A stretch of DNA of 64,000 nt from an uncultured Pseudokineococcus sp. (GTDB taxonomy: Bacteria; Actinomycetota; Actinomycetes; Actinomycetales; Quadrisphaeraceae), in assembly GCF_947495735.1 (NCBI RefSeq), contig NZ_CANMAA010000003.1:1-64000 (forward strand), in the 5' to 3' direction. The notes below the pieces were generated by a model, which saw nothing but the letters and a program-made list of their open reading frames with translations, did not search any database and was not told where the DNA came from. Shown here piece by piece: positions 8,553-16,996 of this stretch (the stretch's first letter is position 1; every line of letters begins with the position of its first letter). The position numbers and the translations under genes are program-made.

Positions 8553-9275
8553 ATGAGCGGACCGCAGCGGCTGGCCGAGGTGTTCGTGGAGCTGGCGGAC
8601 ACGCTCGTCGACGAGTTCGACGTCGTGGACTTCCTGCAGGTGCTCACCGAGCGGGCCGTGGAGCTGCTGGGCGCCGACGCCGCCGGGCTGATGCTCGCCG
8701 ACCAGCGCGGTGGCCTGCGGCTGATGACCTCGACCACGCAGCGGGCGGGGTCGCTGGAGGCCTTCGAGATCCAGAGCTCCGAGGGCCCGTGCATGGACTG
8801 CTTCGCCACGGGCGCGCCGGTAGTGAACGTCGACCTGGCCGGCGCCGGCGAGAGGTGGCCGGCGTTCACGGCCGCGGCGGCCGAGCAGGGCTACGGCGCC
8901 GCGCACGCCCTCCCGCTGCGGCTGCGCGGGCACGTCGTCGGGGCGATGAACCTCTTCACCGACGCAGCGGTGCGCCTCGGGGAGGAGGACGTCGCGGTGG
9001 GGCAGTCGATGGCCGACATCGCCACCATCGGCCTGCTCCAGCAGCGCTCCCTGCGCGAGCAGACGGTCCTCTCCGAGCAGCTGCAGGGCGCCCTGACCAG
9101 CAGGGTCCTCGTCGAGCAGGCCAAGGGCGTGCTCGCCGAGCGCGCCGGCGTCGACGTCGGCGAGGCGTTCGCGCTGATGCGCTCGCACGCCCGACGCCGC
9201 GGGACGACCCTGACCTCGATCGCGACCGCCGTCGTCGAGGGCTCCCTGGACGCGCGCGAGCTCGCCCCCTCCTGA
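8553..9275 (+). CDS. GAF-ANTAR domain regulator, second copy
   Basis: 240 residues, paralogous to the gene just upstream. The GAF domain (about 15-160) again shows SSEGPCMDC and WPAF. The ANTAR domain (about 175-235) contains VEQAKGVLAERAGVDVGEAFALMR, a near-consensus ANTAR core better preserved than in the first copy. A GAGGAG Shine-Dalgarno precedes ATG 8553; an earlier in-frame ATG at 8466 has none and overlaps the previous stop. Known role of the fold: RNA-binding antitermination controlled by a sensory domain. Confidence 0.88.
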   Translation: MSGPQRLAEVFVELADTLVDEFDVVDFLQVLTERAVELLGADAAGLMLADQRGGLRLMTSTTQRAGSLEAFEIQSSEGPCMDCFATGAPVVNVDLAGAGERWPAFTAAAAEQGYGAAHALPLRLRGHVVGAMNLFTDAAVRLGEEDVAVGQSMADIATIGLLQQRSLREQTVLSEQLQGALTSRVLVEQAKGVLAERAGVDVGEAFALMRSHARRRGTTLTSIATAVVEGSLDARELAPS

Positions 9276-9501
9276 CCGACCTCGCCCCCTCCCGGCCACC
9301 GTCGGCGGCGGCACGCGCACGACGGCGACGCCGCCCGTACTCGTGCCGGTCGCCAGGACGTCATCGGCACGGCTACCGCGACGGCGCCCCGTCTGCGACG
9401 ATGGCACCCTTCGGCCCCCCGACCAGCACGGGTGGGCGCGGCTGCCCCGGTCCCGGCAGCACATCGATCCCCCTGCGATGTGCTCTGGACGGGAGACCCA
9501 G

Positions 9502-11316
9502 ATGGCCACCGGCACCACCACATCCTCGCCGCTCGGACCGGCGGCCCCCTCCCGCCCGGACCCCCCCGGCGACGTCCTCGCCGGCGGGGCCGACGCCGCC
9601 ACCGCGGCCGACGTCGTGCGGCTCGAGGTGGAGGGCGACCTGGACCTGACCACGTCGGCCCAGCTGCAGGAGCGGATCGAGGGCGCCGGGCGGTCGTCCG
9701 TCCGGGCCGTGGTCGTGGACCTGTCCCACGTCGCCTTCATCGACTGCCACGGCCTGGGCGTCCTGCTCGCCGCCCGCACGCAGCTGGGCACCCGCCTGGT
9801 CCTGCTGGCACCGGCGCCGGTGGTGACCCACCTGCTCGCGATGACCGGCACGCAGCACCACTTCGACGCCCCGGACGCCGGGTCGGGGACGAGCACCGAG
9901 TCCCCCGACGACGGGCCGGCGCCGAGCGGCGGCACCTCGCACGGCGGCCCGGCAACCGGGGACTCGGCGACCGGGGACTCGGCGACCGGCGGCACGGCGA
10001 CCGGCGGCACGGCGACGGGAGGCACGGCGACCGGCGGCACGGCGACGGGAGGCACGGCGACCGGGGACGGGGCCACGGACGACGCGGCGACCGGCGACCC
10101 GACGGCCAGCAGCACCCCCTGGTCGGAGGAGGTGCTGCGGGTCGTCACCGAGGCCGTGGAGCAGCTGCAGCTCGAGCGCCCGGCAGACCTGTGGCTGGCG
10201 ACCCGCGTCGAGGGCGACCACCAGGTCGTCGCGGCCGCGGCGGGCCCCTGGTCGGGCGAGGTGCCGACGGGGACGACGCTGCCCTGGCGGGGGACCCTCG
10301 AGGCCACGGACGACCTGGACGGCAGCGCCTGGCCCGTGACGGACGCCGACGAGCTGCTGGGGAGGGGGAGCGGCACCGGGCGCCCCCTCGGGGTCGGCGG
10401 CAGCACGGGCGCCCTGCTCCTCGCCGGCGAGGAGGTCGTGGGCACCGTGTGCGGCTTCACCTCCCGCACCACCACGACCGAGGATCCGCTGGACGCCGCC
10501 GCCCCCGTCGTGCGCCTGCTCGGCCAGGTCCTCTCCCTCGCCCTCACGGCCGTCCGCGCGCAGGGGGTGAGCCGCGACCTGGCCGAGACCGACGTGCTGA
10601 CCGGCCTGCGCAACCGCCGCGGGTGGCAGGAGTGCCTGGCCCGCGAGAGCGGCCGGTGCTCGCGCTACGGCACCCGGGCCGGTGTCGTCGCCATCGACCT
10701 CGACGGCCTGAAGGCCACCAACGACACCTACGGCCACCCCGCCGGCGACGCGCTGCTCGTCGCGACCGCCGAGGTCCTGCGGCGCACCTGCCGGCCGAGC
10801 GACGTCCTCGCCCGTCCCGGCGGCGACGAGTTCGCCGTCCTCGCCGTCGAGGCCGACCCCGCGGCCCTCGCCGCCCTGAGCGCGCGGATCGGGGAGCACC
10901 TGCACGCCGCCGGCATCCCGGCCTCGGTGGCGGCGGCCCCGCACGAGGTCACCGGTCCCCTCGAGGACACCTGGGCCCGGGCCGACGAGCAGATGTACGC
11001 CGTCAAGGCCCTGCGCCGCACCGGGACCGCGACCTCGGCGTCGCACGTCGCCGAGCACGCCGCGGCCTCCGCGGTGCTCCGCTTCTACGCCCAGGAGCGG
11101 CTCCTGCCGACGTCCACCGCTCCCGCGGGCGAGGAGGAGGAGCGCAGCAGCACCGCCTCCCGCCTCGACTTCATCCACCGGGCCCGCGGGGCCGGCCTGA
11201 GCCCGGCCCAGGTCCGCGGCGCCCTGGCCCTGCGCCACTCCCCCACCCGTCCCAGCCAGCAGCTGCAGGACCTCCTCCAGGCGCGGCTCGCGCTCCCGGA
11301 CGGCCGTCGCGCCTGA
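9502..11316 (+). CDS. STAS-GAF-GGDEF protein with a C-terminal MerR-like helix-turn-helix
   Basis: 604 residues. About 36-115 form a STAS domain (anti-anti-sigma type), though the phosphoacceptor region reads AFIDCHGLGVL, with Cys82 where Ser/Thr is usual. About 150-190 are an ATGGT linker made of 15-bp DNA repeats. About 205-350 resemble a GAF domain. About 355-508 form a diguanylate cyclase with an intact GGDEF (440-444) and the inhibitory RxxD (431-434) exactly five residues before it. About 515-592 look like a MerR DNA-binding domain: AVLRFYAQERLLP, then RLDFIHRARGAGLSPAQVRGAL. ATG 9502 has GGGAGA upstream; ATG 9478 is possible. The last domain is my recognition and needs a profile search. 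Confidence 0.82.
   Translation: MATGTTTSSPLGPAAPSRPDPPGDVLAGGADAATAADVVRLEVEGDLDLTTSAQLQERIEGAGRSSVRAVVVDLSHVAFIDCHGLGVLLAARTQLGTRLVLLAPAPVVTHLLAMTGTQHHFDAPDAGSGTSTESPDDGPAPSGGTSHGGPATGDSATGDSATGGTATGGTATGGTATGGTATGGTATGDGATDDAATGDPTASSTPWSEEVLRVVTEAVEQLQLERPADLWLATRVEGDHQVVAAAAGPWSGEVPTGTTLPWRGTLEATDDLDGSAWPVTDADELLGRGSGTGRPLGVGGSTGALLLAGEEVVGTVCGFTSRTTTTEDPLDAAAPVVRLLGQVLSLALTAVRAQGVSRDLAETDVLTGLRNRRGWQECLARESGRCSRYGTRAGVVAIDLDGLKATNDTYGHPAGDALLVATAEVLRRTCRPSDVLARPGGDEFAVLAVEADPAALAALSARIGEHLHAAGIPASVAAAPHEVTGPLEDTWARADEQMYAVKALRRTGTATSASHVAEHAAASAVLRFYAQERLLPTSTAPAGEEEERSSTASRLDFIHRARGAGLSPAQVRGALALRHSPTRPSQQLQDLLQARLALPDGRRA
9951..10095 (+). repeat. 15-bp tandem array inside the STAS-GGDEF gene
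   Basis: About nine units of GGCACGGCGACCGGC and variants run in frame and encode ATGGT/ATGDS repeats. They form the linker between the STAS and GAF regions. Loss or gain of a unit would keep the frame. Confidence 0.85.
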
Positions 11317-11415
11317 TCGCCCGCGGGGGACCAGCCCGCGCCAGGGCACCCGCGCCACCAGCACCCGCACCACCAGCACCGGCCCCGACAGCAGTGGCCC
11401 CGTCAGCACCCCGCC

Positions 11416-11497
11416 CGTCAGCGGGGCACGCGAGCTCGCCCGGTCAGCGCTCGCCCCGTCAGCGGGGCACGCGAGCTCGCCCGGTCAGCGCTCGCCC
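11416..11497. repeat. 41-bp direct repeat, 2 copies, abutting the ispF stop
   Basis: Copies at 11416-11456 and 11457-11497 are identical and begin CGTCAGCGGGGCACGCGAGC. The first 10 bases of a third copy run into the ispF stop codon at 11500-11502. The region 11317-11415 upstream is also repetitive (runs of CACCAGCACC). No gene is seen here between the convergent neighbours. Confidence 0.9.
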
Positions 11498-11499
11498 CG

Positions 11500-12048
11500 T
11501 CAGCGGGGGACGACGAGGGCGGTGGCCACGGCCGCGAGCCCCTCGCCGCGGCCGGTCAGGCCGAGCCCGTCCGTCGTCGTCGCCGAGACCGCCACGGGCG
11601 CCCCCGCGGCGCGCGAGAGCACCTCCTGGGCCTCGGCCCGCCGGGGCGAGAAGCGCGGGCGGTTGCCGAGGAGCTGCACGGACACGTTGCCGAGCTCGAA
11701 GCCGGCGGCGCGCACCCTCCGGGCCGTCTCGGCCAGCAGGGTCGCCCCGGAGGCCCCGGCCCACTGCGGCTCGGCGGTGCCGAAGTGCTGCCCGAGGTCC
11801 CCGATGCCGGCCGCGGCCAGCAGGGCGTCGCACGCCGCGTGCGCGACGACGTCGGCGTCGGAGTGGCCGTCCAGACCGCGCTCCCCCGGCCAGTGCAGAC
11901 CCGCGACCCACAGCTCGCGGTCGGAGCCCTCGGCGGCCAGGGCGTGCACGTCCACACCGGTGCCGACCCTCGGCAGGCCCGCCAGCGGGCCGCCGCCGTC
12001 CCGCTCGCCCCGCTCGCCCCGCGGCGGGAGCTCCCCGCCGGCGCTCAC
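11500..12048 (-). CDS. ispF: 2-C-methyl-D-erythritol 2,4-cyclodiphosphate synthase
   Basis: 182-residue enzyme of the non-mevalonate isoprenoid pathway; it cyclises CDP-methylerythritol 2-phosphate with loss of CMP. The metal motif is D33-V-H35 in [21 protein letters not shown] follows, and the C-terminal [17 protein letters not shown] is typical. The GTG start overlaps the ispD stop by GTGA. The first ~25 residues are Gly/Arg-rich and outside the fold. The ispD-ispF order matches M. tuberculosis Rv3582c-Rv3581c. Confidence 0.94.
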   Translation of the reverse strand: MSAGGELPPRGERGERDGGGPLAGLPRVGTGVDVHALAAEGSDRELWVAGLHWPGERGLDGHSDADVVAHAACDALLAAAGIGDLGQHFGTAEPQWAGASGATLLAETARRVRAAGFELGNVSVQLLGNRPRFSPRRAEAQEVLSRAAGAPVAVSATTTDGLGLTGRGEGLAAVATALVVPR

Positions 12049-12779
12049 GAGCGCGCCTCCGCCGCGGCGGAGCCGCGCCGGGCCAGCACGGCCTCGGCGA
12101 GCAGCAGGTCGAGCGGGCTGGTCACCTTGAAGGCCTCCGGGTCGCCGACGACGACGTGCACGTGCTCCCCCAGGGCCTCGGCGAGGCCGGCGTCGTCCGT
12201 GGCGCCCTCCCCGGCGGCCGGTGCGGCGTGCGCGCGGCGCAGCACGCCGGCTGCGAAGCCCTGCGGCGTCTGGACGGCGCGCAGCCGGGCGCGGTCCACG
12301 ACGCCGCCGTCGACGTCGCGCAGCGTGTCGTGGACGGGCACCGCGGGCACGACGACCGCGGCCCCCTGGTCGCGGACCGCCCGGACGACCCGCTGGACGA
12401 GCGCCGGCGGGGCCAGGGCTCGCGCGGCGTCGTGCACGAGCACGACGTCGAGGTCGCCCGGCACGGCCGCGAGACCGGCCGCCACGGACGCCTGCCGGCT
12501 GGGGCCGCCCGGCACGACCCGCAGCGGCGGCAGGTCCGGGACGTCGGCCAGCAGGCCGCGCGCCTCGTCCTCCAGGCCGGCGGGGACGACGGCGACCACG
12601 AGCACCACGGCGCCGGAGGCGGCCAGGCCCCGGGCCGCGTGGACGAGCAGGGCCGTGCCGCCGACGGGCACGAAGGCCTTGGGTCGCCCGGCCGCGAGCC
12701 GGGTGCCGCTGCCCGCGGCGACGAGCACGCACGCCGCCCCGGGCCCGGCCGAGCCCGGCACCTGGCCCGGAGCGCGCAA
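12045..12779 (-). CDS. ispD: 2-C-methyl-D-erythritol 4-phosphate cytidylyltransferase
   Basis: 244 residues (TTG 12779) or 238 (GTG 12761). It transfers CMP to MEP, two steps before IspF. The nucleotide-binding [10 protein letters not shown] with Lys in GRPKAF is near the N-terminus; [10 protein letters not shown] and the late [11 protein letters not shown] segment also match. The TTG start is uncertain. A hairpin separates it from carD, so it may have its own promoter, although the carD-ispD-ispF order is conserved in actinobacteria. Confidence 0.93.
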   Translation of the reverse strand: MRAPGQVPGSAGPGAACVLVAAGSGTRLAAGRPKAFVPVGGTALLVHAARGLAASGAVVLVVAVVPAGLEDEARGLLADVPDLPPLRVVPGGPSRQASVAAGLAAVPGDLDVVLVHDAARALAPPALVQRVVRAVRDQGAAVVVPAVPVHDTLRDVDGGVVDRARLRAVQTPQGFAAGVLRRAHAAPAAGEGATDDAGLAEALGEHVHVVVGDPEAFKVTSPLDLLLAEAVLARRGSAAAEARS

Positions 12780-12811
12780 GCGCTCGGGCGGAGCCCCGCC
12801 CCGGACGCACG

Positions 12812-12847
12812 CGGAGCCCGTCGCCCCGGGAGGGACGACGGGCTCCG
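12812..12847 (-). terminator. Hairpin between carD and ispD
   Basis: A perfect 12-bp stem (12812-12823 with 12836-12847) and a 12-nt loop sit about 20 bp after the carD stop. There is no T-run, as is usual at this base composition. It could attenuate read-through from carD into ispD. Confidence 0.5.
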
Positions 12848-12862
12848 GCGGTGGTGCGGTGC

Positions 12863-13345
12863 TCAGGACGCGAGGACCTCGTCGAGGATGGCCTCGGCCT
12901 TGATCTCCTCGGTCTTCTCCGCGAGCGCGAGCTCGGAGACCAGGATCTGGCGGGCCTTGGCCAGCATGCGCTTCTCGCCGGCCGACAGGCCGCGGTCCTG
13001 GTCGCGGCGCCAGAGGTCGCGCACGACCTCGGCGACCTTGATGACGTCGCCCGAGGCCAGCTTCTCGAGGTTCGCCTTGTACCGGCGCGACCAGTTGGTC
13101 GGCTCCTCGGTGTAGGGGGCGCGCAGGACCTCGAACACCTTGTCGAGCCCCTCCTTGCCGACGACGTCGCGGACGCCGACGAGGTCGCAGTTCTCCGCGG
13201 GGACCTCGATGGTCAGGTCTCCCTGGGCGACCTTGAGGCGGAGGTAGAGCTTCTCCTCCCCCTTGATCATCCGGGTCTTGATCTCCTCGATCAGAGCCGC
13301 CCCGTGATGGGGGTACACGACAGTCTCGCCCACAGTGAAAGCCAT
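12863..13345 (-). CDS. carD: CarD-type RNA polymerase-binding transcription factor
   Basis: 160 residues. CarD stabilises open promoter complexes at rRNA and many other promoters. Residues 1-60 form the RNA-polymerase interaction domain ([20 protein letters not shown]). About 70-160 form the helical DNA-binding domain with the conserved Trp in [13 protein letters not shown]. Length and content match the mycobacterial protein. A minus-strand AAAGGGG lies just before the ATG at 13345, with TAACCT upstream at 13371-13376. Confidence 0.95.
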   Translation of the reverse strand: MAFTVGETVVYPHHGAALIEEIKTRMIKGEEKLYLRLKVAQGDLTIEVPAENCDLVGVRDVVGKEGLDKVFEVLRAPYTEEPTNWSRRYKANLEKLASGDVIKVAEVVRDLWRRDQDRGLSAGEKRMLAKARQILVSELALAEKTEEIKAEAILDEVLAS

Positions 13346-13370
13346 CTGCTTATCCCCTTTCGCGGCCTCG

Positions 13371-13376
13371 AGGTTA
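13371..13376 (-). promoter_or_regulatory. Candidate -10 element of carD
   Basis: TAACCT on the minus strand leaves a leader of about 20 nt that contains the AAAGGGG Shine-Dalgarno of carD. Confidence 0.4.
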
Positions 13377-13649
13377 CCACGGCGAAGAAGTGGCCTCGGG
13401 CGCCGAGTGGTGCATCATCGCAGGTCAGAGGCCCGCCGTGCGCCGATCGGACATCTCGCGGGCCTTGACAGCGCACCCCGCGGCGTGCTGTCCGGAGCCG
13501 GCGCGAAGGGTCCCTCGCACGCCGCCGGCCTCCTGGGCCCGATCCTGCGCCCGCGCGGCCGGGGGTCCCCGTCGCTCCCGACAGGGCCCCGGCGAGAGCC
13601 GCGACGCCCGCGGGCCGCGCCCCGAGGGCGGGGGCGGCTCCCCCACGGC
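13377..13649. other. Gene-free carD-lpqE divergent region
   Basis: The whole gap is 345 bp (13346-13690). Apart from the two candidate -10 hexamers at its ends I see no gene, RNA or repeat. Open reading frames across it have no recognisable content. Confidence 0.5.
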
Positions 13650-13655
13650 TAGTCT
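13650..13655 (+). promoter_or_regulatory. Candidate -10 element of lpqE
   Basis: TAGTCT lies 35 nt before the GTG of the lipoprotein gene, leaving room for the GAGGAG ribosome binding site at about 13678-13684. No -35 consensus is visible. Confidence 0.35.
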
Positions 13656-13690
13656 CGCCCGAGACGTCCTGCCGACCCGAGGAGACGCCC

Positions 13691-14284
13691 GTGCACCGCC
13701 CGTCCCGCCCCGCAGCGCGCCGCGCAGCCGCCGTGGTCGTCGCCGCGTCCGCGGTCCTCGCCAGCGCCGGCTGCGCCGTCTCCCCCGTGGTCAACCAGTA
13801 CTCCACCGAGCTGGACTACGCGCCGTCCGACGGCGTGCAGGGCTACTTCACGCTCACCGAGACCGACGCCGAGGGGCCCGGCACCTCGCTCCTGATCCGC
13901 AACGCGCTGCTGATCGGCCCCGAGGCCGACGGGCCCGCCCGCCTCTACGGCGTGCTGGTCAACGAGGACCTCGAGGAGGTCACCGTCACCATCAGCGGTC
14001 CCGGCGACCTCCTGGCCGAGGTGGTCGTGCCCGGCCGCAGCAGCGTGCCCCTGGGCGAGGAGCAGACGGAGGACCTCGGCGACCAGTCGCTGCCCGAGGG
14101 CGCCGAGATCACCGGGGACCTCGTGGCCGACCCGGTCGACGCCGTCCCGGGCGAGCTGGTGCCCGTGCTCATGGCGATCGACGACGAGGTCCTCGAGATC
14201 GAGATCCCGCTGCTCAACGGCTCCCTGCCGGAGTACCAGACCCTGGTGCCCACCGCCGCGGCCACGACGCCGGGCGTCGGCTAG
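13691..14284 (+). CDS. lpqE: LpqE-like lipoprotein
   Basis: 197 residues with a lipoprotein signal peptide: basic MHRPSRPAARR, hydrophobic core, lipobox LASAGC with Cys28. The mature part is acidic and beta-rich, with YGVLVNEDLEEVTVTI and a VPLGEEQ segment, like the PCuAC-type domain of actinobacterial LpqE proteins. It should be anchored on the outer face of the membrane. Position supports the name: M. tuberculosis lpqE (Rv3584) is likewise divergent from carD (Rv3583c). The function of LpqE is not settled. The GTG start has GAGGAG upstream. Confidence 0.82.
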   Translation: MHRPSRPAARRAAAVVVAASAVLASAGCAVSPVVNQYSTELDYAPSDGVQGYFTLTETDAEGPGTSLLIRNALLIGPEADGPARLYGVLVNEDLEEVTVTISGPGDLLAEVVVPGRSSVPLGEEQTEDLGDQSLPEGAEITGDLVADPVDAVPGELVPVLMAIDDEVLEIEIPLLNGSLPEYQTLVPTAAATTPGVG

Positions 14285-14323
14285 CCCGTCCAGCGGCCCC
14301 GCACCAGCGGTCCGCAGCGCACG

Positions 14324-14358
14324 AGCGGCGCCCGCCCCCCGACGGGGCGGGCGCCGCT
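14324..14358. terminator. Bidirectional hairpin between lpqE and the VOC gene
   Basis: A perfect 15-bp GC-rich stem (14324-14338 with 14344-14358) with a 5-nt loop lies between two convergent genes. It can serve both strands. Confidence 0.7.
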
Positions 14359-14377
14359 GCTGCGTCCGGCCGACGCC

Positions 14378-14794
14378 TCAGCCGCCGGCGCCCGCTCCGG
14401 CGACGTCGACCATCCAGCTCACGCCCCAGCGGTCCCGGCACGAGCCGAAGAGGCTCCCCCACGGCGAGGGCGCCAGCGGGTGCTCGACCTCGCCGCCCTC
14501 GGACAGCACCTCCCACGCCCGGCGCAGCGCCGCCTCGTCGTCGCCCGACAGGCACGCGGAGCCGGCGGGCGGCGACCCGGCGCCCGGCGGCACGTCCGAG
14601 ACCATCAGCAGACCGCCGAGCTCGGTCCGCAGGGCCGCGTTCGCCACCAGGTCGGCCAGCTGGGCGTCGTCCATCCCGATGTCGCCGTAGCTGGTGACCT
14701 CCGGCTCGCCGCCGCCCAGGGCGCGGCGGTAGGCGTCCAGCGCCTCGCGCGCGCTGCCGCGCGGGTGCAGGTAGGGGCACATCTCGACGGTCAT
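14378..14794 (-). CDS. VOC (glyoxalase-fold) protein, PhnB-like
   Basis: 138 residues. It starts MTVEMCPYLHPRGSAREALDAYRRALGG, contains GGLLMVSDVPPG and ends in FGSCRDRWGVSWMVD, the layout of PhnB/3-demethylubiquinone-methyltransferase-like VOC proteins. Function in this group is unknown. GAGGAG lies just upstream of the ATG at 14794, and longer in-frame starts only shadow regX3. It lies downstream of regX3 on the same strand, with ~170 bp between. Confidence 0.78.
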   Translation of the reverse strand: MTVEMCPYLHPRGSAREALDAYRRALGGGEPEVTSYGDIGMDDAQLADLVANAALRTELGGLLMVSDVPPGAGSPPAGSACLSGDDEAALRRAWEVLSEGGEVEHPLAPSPWGSLFGSCRDRWGVSWMVDVAGAGAGG

Positions 14795-14964
14795 GGCGCT
14801 CTCCTCCTCGTGGGCCGACCTCCGGCCCCGCACCCTTCGACCGCCGGGGGGCCGCGTCCTCATCGGTGGCGGGCGCGTCCTCATCGGTGGGCGCGGCCGC
14901 TCGTCGGGGGGGGGCTCGCCGCTCAGCCTCCACGCGCGCGCCCCGGGCCCGGGAGCTCGCCGGC

Positions 14965-15648
14965 TCAGCCCTCGAGCTTGTACCCCAGGCCCCGGACCGT
15001 GACCAGGCGCTGCGGGGAGGCCGGGTCCTCCTCGATCTTGGCGCGCAGCCGCTTGACGTGGACGTCGAGGGTCTTGGTGTCCCCCACGTAGTCGGCGCCC
15101 CACACGCGGTCGATCAGCTGACCCCGCGTGAGCACCCGGCCCGCGTTGCGCATCAGCACCTCGAGGAGCTCGAACTCCTTGAGCGGCAGGGCGATCGGCG
15201 CGCCGTCCAGGGTGACGACGTGCCGCTCGACGTCCATGCGCACGGGGCCCGCGGCGAGCGCGCCGGGGTCCTCGTGCTCGTCGACGTCGCCGCCGCGCCG
15301 CAGCACGGCCCGGATGCGGGCGAGCAGCTCGCGCGAGGAGTACGGCTTGGTGACGTAGTCGTCGGCGCCCAGCTCCAGCCCGACGACGACGTCGACCTCG
15401 CTCTCCTTGGCCGTCACCATGATCACCGGGACGGTGCTGCGGGTGCGGATCTGGCGGCACACCTCGGTCCCGGGCAGCCCCGGGAGCATCAGGTCGAGCA
15501 GCACGAGGTCGGCGCCGCCGCGGTCGAACTCGGCCAGCGCCGAGGGGCCGTCGGCGGCCACGGCGACGTCGTAGCCCTCGCGGCCGAGCTGGTAGGCGAG
15601 CGGGTCGCTGAGCGACTCCTCGTCCTCGACGAGCAGGATGCGGGTCAC
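14965..15648 (-). CDS. regX3: Phosphate-type response regulator RegX3 (OmpR family)
   Basis: 227 residues. The receiver domain (1-120) has the acidic pair at 9-10, phospho-acceptor Asp52 (LLDLMLPG), Thr79 and Lys101. The winged-helix output domain (about 135-227) ends with KTLDVHVKRLRAKIEED and VRGLGYKLEG. With SenX3 it activates phosphate-starvation genes in actinobacteria. The GTG start is taken at VTRILLVEDEE. senX3 lies upstream with an 83-bp gap, and a PHO-box-like sequence stands beyond senX3. Confidence 0.93.
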   Translation of the reverse strand: MTRILLVEDEESLSDPLAYQLGREGYDVAVAADGPSALAEFDRGGADLVLLDLMLPGLPGTEVCRQIRTRSTVPVIMVTAKESEVDVVVGLELGADDYVTKPYSSRELLARIRAVLRRGGDVDEHEDPGALAAGPVRMDVERHVVTLDGAPIALPLKEFELLEVLMRNAGRVLTRGQLIDRVWGADYVGDTKTLDVHVKRLRAKIEEDPASPQRLVTVRGLGYKLEG

Positions 15649-15731
15649 GCGGGGGTCCTCCCGGTCGGGCGCCGCCGGGGGCGGCGCGGGGTGCAGGGGC
15701 CGTCGGCGCGGGGCCGCCGCGGCGGTGGGCG

Positions 15732-16925
15732 TCAGGGAGTGCGCTGGGCCTCCTCGGCCCGTCGCAGCGGCAGTCGCAGCGTGAACGTGGAGCCCTCCCC
15801 CGGGCTGCTCCACACGGCCACCTCGCCGCCGTGGGTGGCGGCGACGTGCTTGACGATCGACAGGCCGAGGCCGGTGCCCCCCGTGGCCCGCGAGCGCGCC
15901 GGGTCCAGCCGGTAGAAGCGCTCGAAGACGCGGCCGACCTCGGACTCCGGGATGCCGATGCCCTGGTCGCTGACCACGACCTCGACGCGCTCGTCGACCA
16001 CGGAGACGACCACGGCGACGCGGGTGCCGGCGTCGGAGTAGGACACGCCGTTGTCGACGAGGTTGCGCACCGCCGTGACGACCAGCTCGCGGTCCCCCCA
16101 CACCTCGGCCGGCCCGCTCCCGTGGCGGGAGGGGTCCGAGCCCTCGCCGGAGAGCTGGGTCGTGATGCGCACGCCCCTGCCCTCGGCGACGAGCCGGGTG
16201 CGGTCGACGGCCTCCAGGACGGCCTCGTCGACGTCCACCGGCACCGGCTGGTGGCGGACGTCGGCGTCCTGGAGACGCGAGAGCTGGACGATCTCCTGCA
16301 CCAGCGCGGACAGGCGCTGGGACTCGCGGGTCATGCGCTGGGCGAAGCGGCGCACCGTCGCCGGGTCCTCGGCGGCCTGGTCCATCGTCTCGGCGAGCAG
16401 CGCGATGGCGGCGACCGGCGTCTTCAGCTCGTGGCTGACGTTGGCGACGAAGTCGCGGCGGACCTCCTCGAGGCGCTTCGCCTGCGTGCGGTCCTCGACG
16501 AGGACCAGGACGTGCAGCGAGCCCAGGGGCGCCACCCGCACGCCCACCACGAGCACTCCCGCGCCGTCGGCGCCGGGCGGCACGAACGGGCCGCGCGGCA
16601 GGGCCATCTCCGCGTCGCGGATCTCCCCGTCCCGGCGCACCCGGGTGACCATGTCCGCCAGCTCCGGGTGCACGAGCTCGCGGTCGCGCACCAGGCCGAA
16701 GGCGTGGGCGGCGGCGCTCGCCCGCACGACCGCGTCGGCGACGTCGACCACCACGACGGCCGAGGAGAGCACCGCGAGGACGTCGGCGGCCCCGGCCGGC
16801 AGGTCGTCCTCCGGCGGGGGCATCGGCTCGGGCCGGCGCTCGCTCCACCGCGAGGCGAGGACGCCGACGACGCCCACCAGGACTCCCAGGAGGCCCGCGA
16901 GCGCCACCGTCCAGGAGCCGTCCAC
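15732..16925 (-). CDS. senX3: Sensor histidine kinase SenX3
   Basis: 397 residues. It has one N-terminal membrane segment (about 6-24), a PAS-like region (45-145), HisKA with phospho-His165 in SHELKTP, and a HATPase domain (about 260-390) with DNGVSYSDAG, SDQGIGIP and GTGLGLSIVKH. The reading frame extends to 17024, but I place the start at GTG 16925. There a TACGCT hexamer sits 7 nt upstream (16933-16938), the leaderless pattern of this genome, and the extension would run through the PHO box. It signals low phosphate to RegX3. Confidence 0.92.
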   Translation of the reverse strand: MDGSWTVALAGLLGVLVGVVGVLASRWSERRPEPMPPPEDDLPAGAADVLAVLSSAVVVVDVADAVVRASAAAHAFGLVRDRELVHPELADMVTRVRRDGEIRDAEMALPRGPFVPPGADGAGVLVVGVRVAPLGSLHVLVLVEDRTQAKRLEEVRRDFVANVSHELKTPVAAIALLAETMDQAAEDPATVRRFAQRMTRESQRLSALVQEIVQLSRLQDADVRHQPVPVDVDEAVLEAVDRTRLVAEGRGVRITTQLSGEGSDPSRHGSGPAEVWGDRELVVTAVRNLVDNGVSYSDAGTRVAVVVSVVDERVEVVVSDQGIGIPESEVGRVFERFYRLDPARSRATGGTGLGLSIVKHVAATHGGEVAVWSSPGEGSTFTLRLPLRRAEEAQRTP

Positions 16926-16932
16926 GGGTGGA

Positions 16933-16938
16933 AGCGTA
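16933..16938 (-). promoter_or_regulatory. Probable leaderless -10 element of senX3
   Basis: Minus-strand TACGCT ends 7 nt before GTG 16925. It supports the shorter start of senX3. Confidence 0.55.
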
Positions 16939-16996
16939 GGGCTGGCGCCCGGCTCGGCCAGCGCTCCGCGCGGTGGGCACCGGCAGGTCGCCCCGT

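Noticed and set aside
9502-11316. Degenerate, inactive GGDEF domain
   Set aside because: GGDEF (440-444), the nearby DLDGLKATNDTYGHPAGD segment and the RxxD site are all intact, so activity should be assumed until tested.
12049-12810. Apparent ispD-ispF single-frame fusion (436 codons)
   Set aside because: The extension is the wrong frame of ispD. True IspD lies in another frame (12045-12779) and ispF starts at the GTGA overlap.
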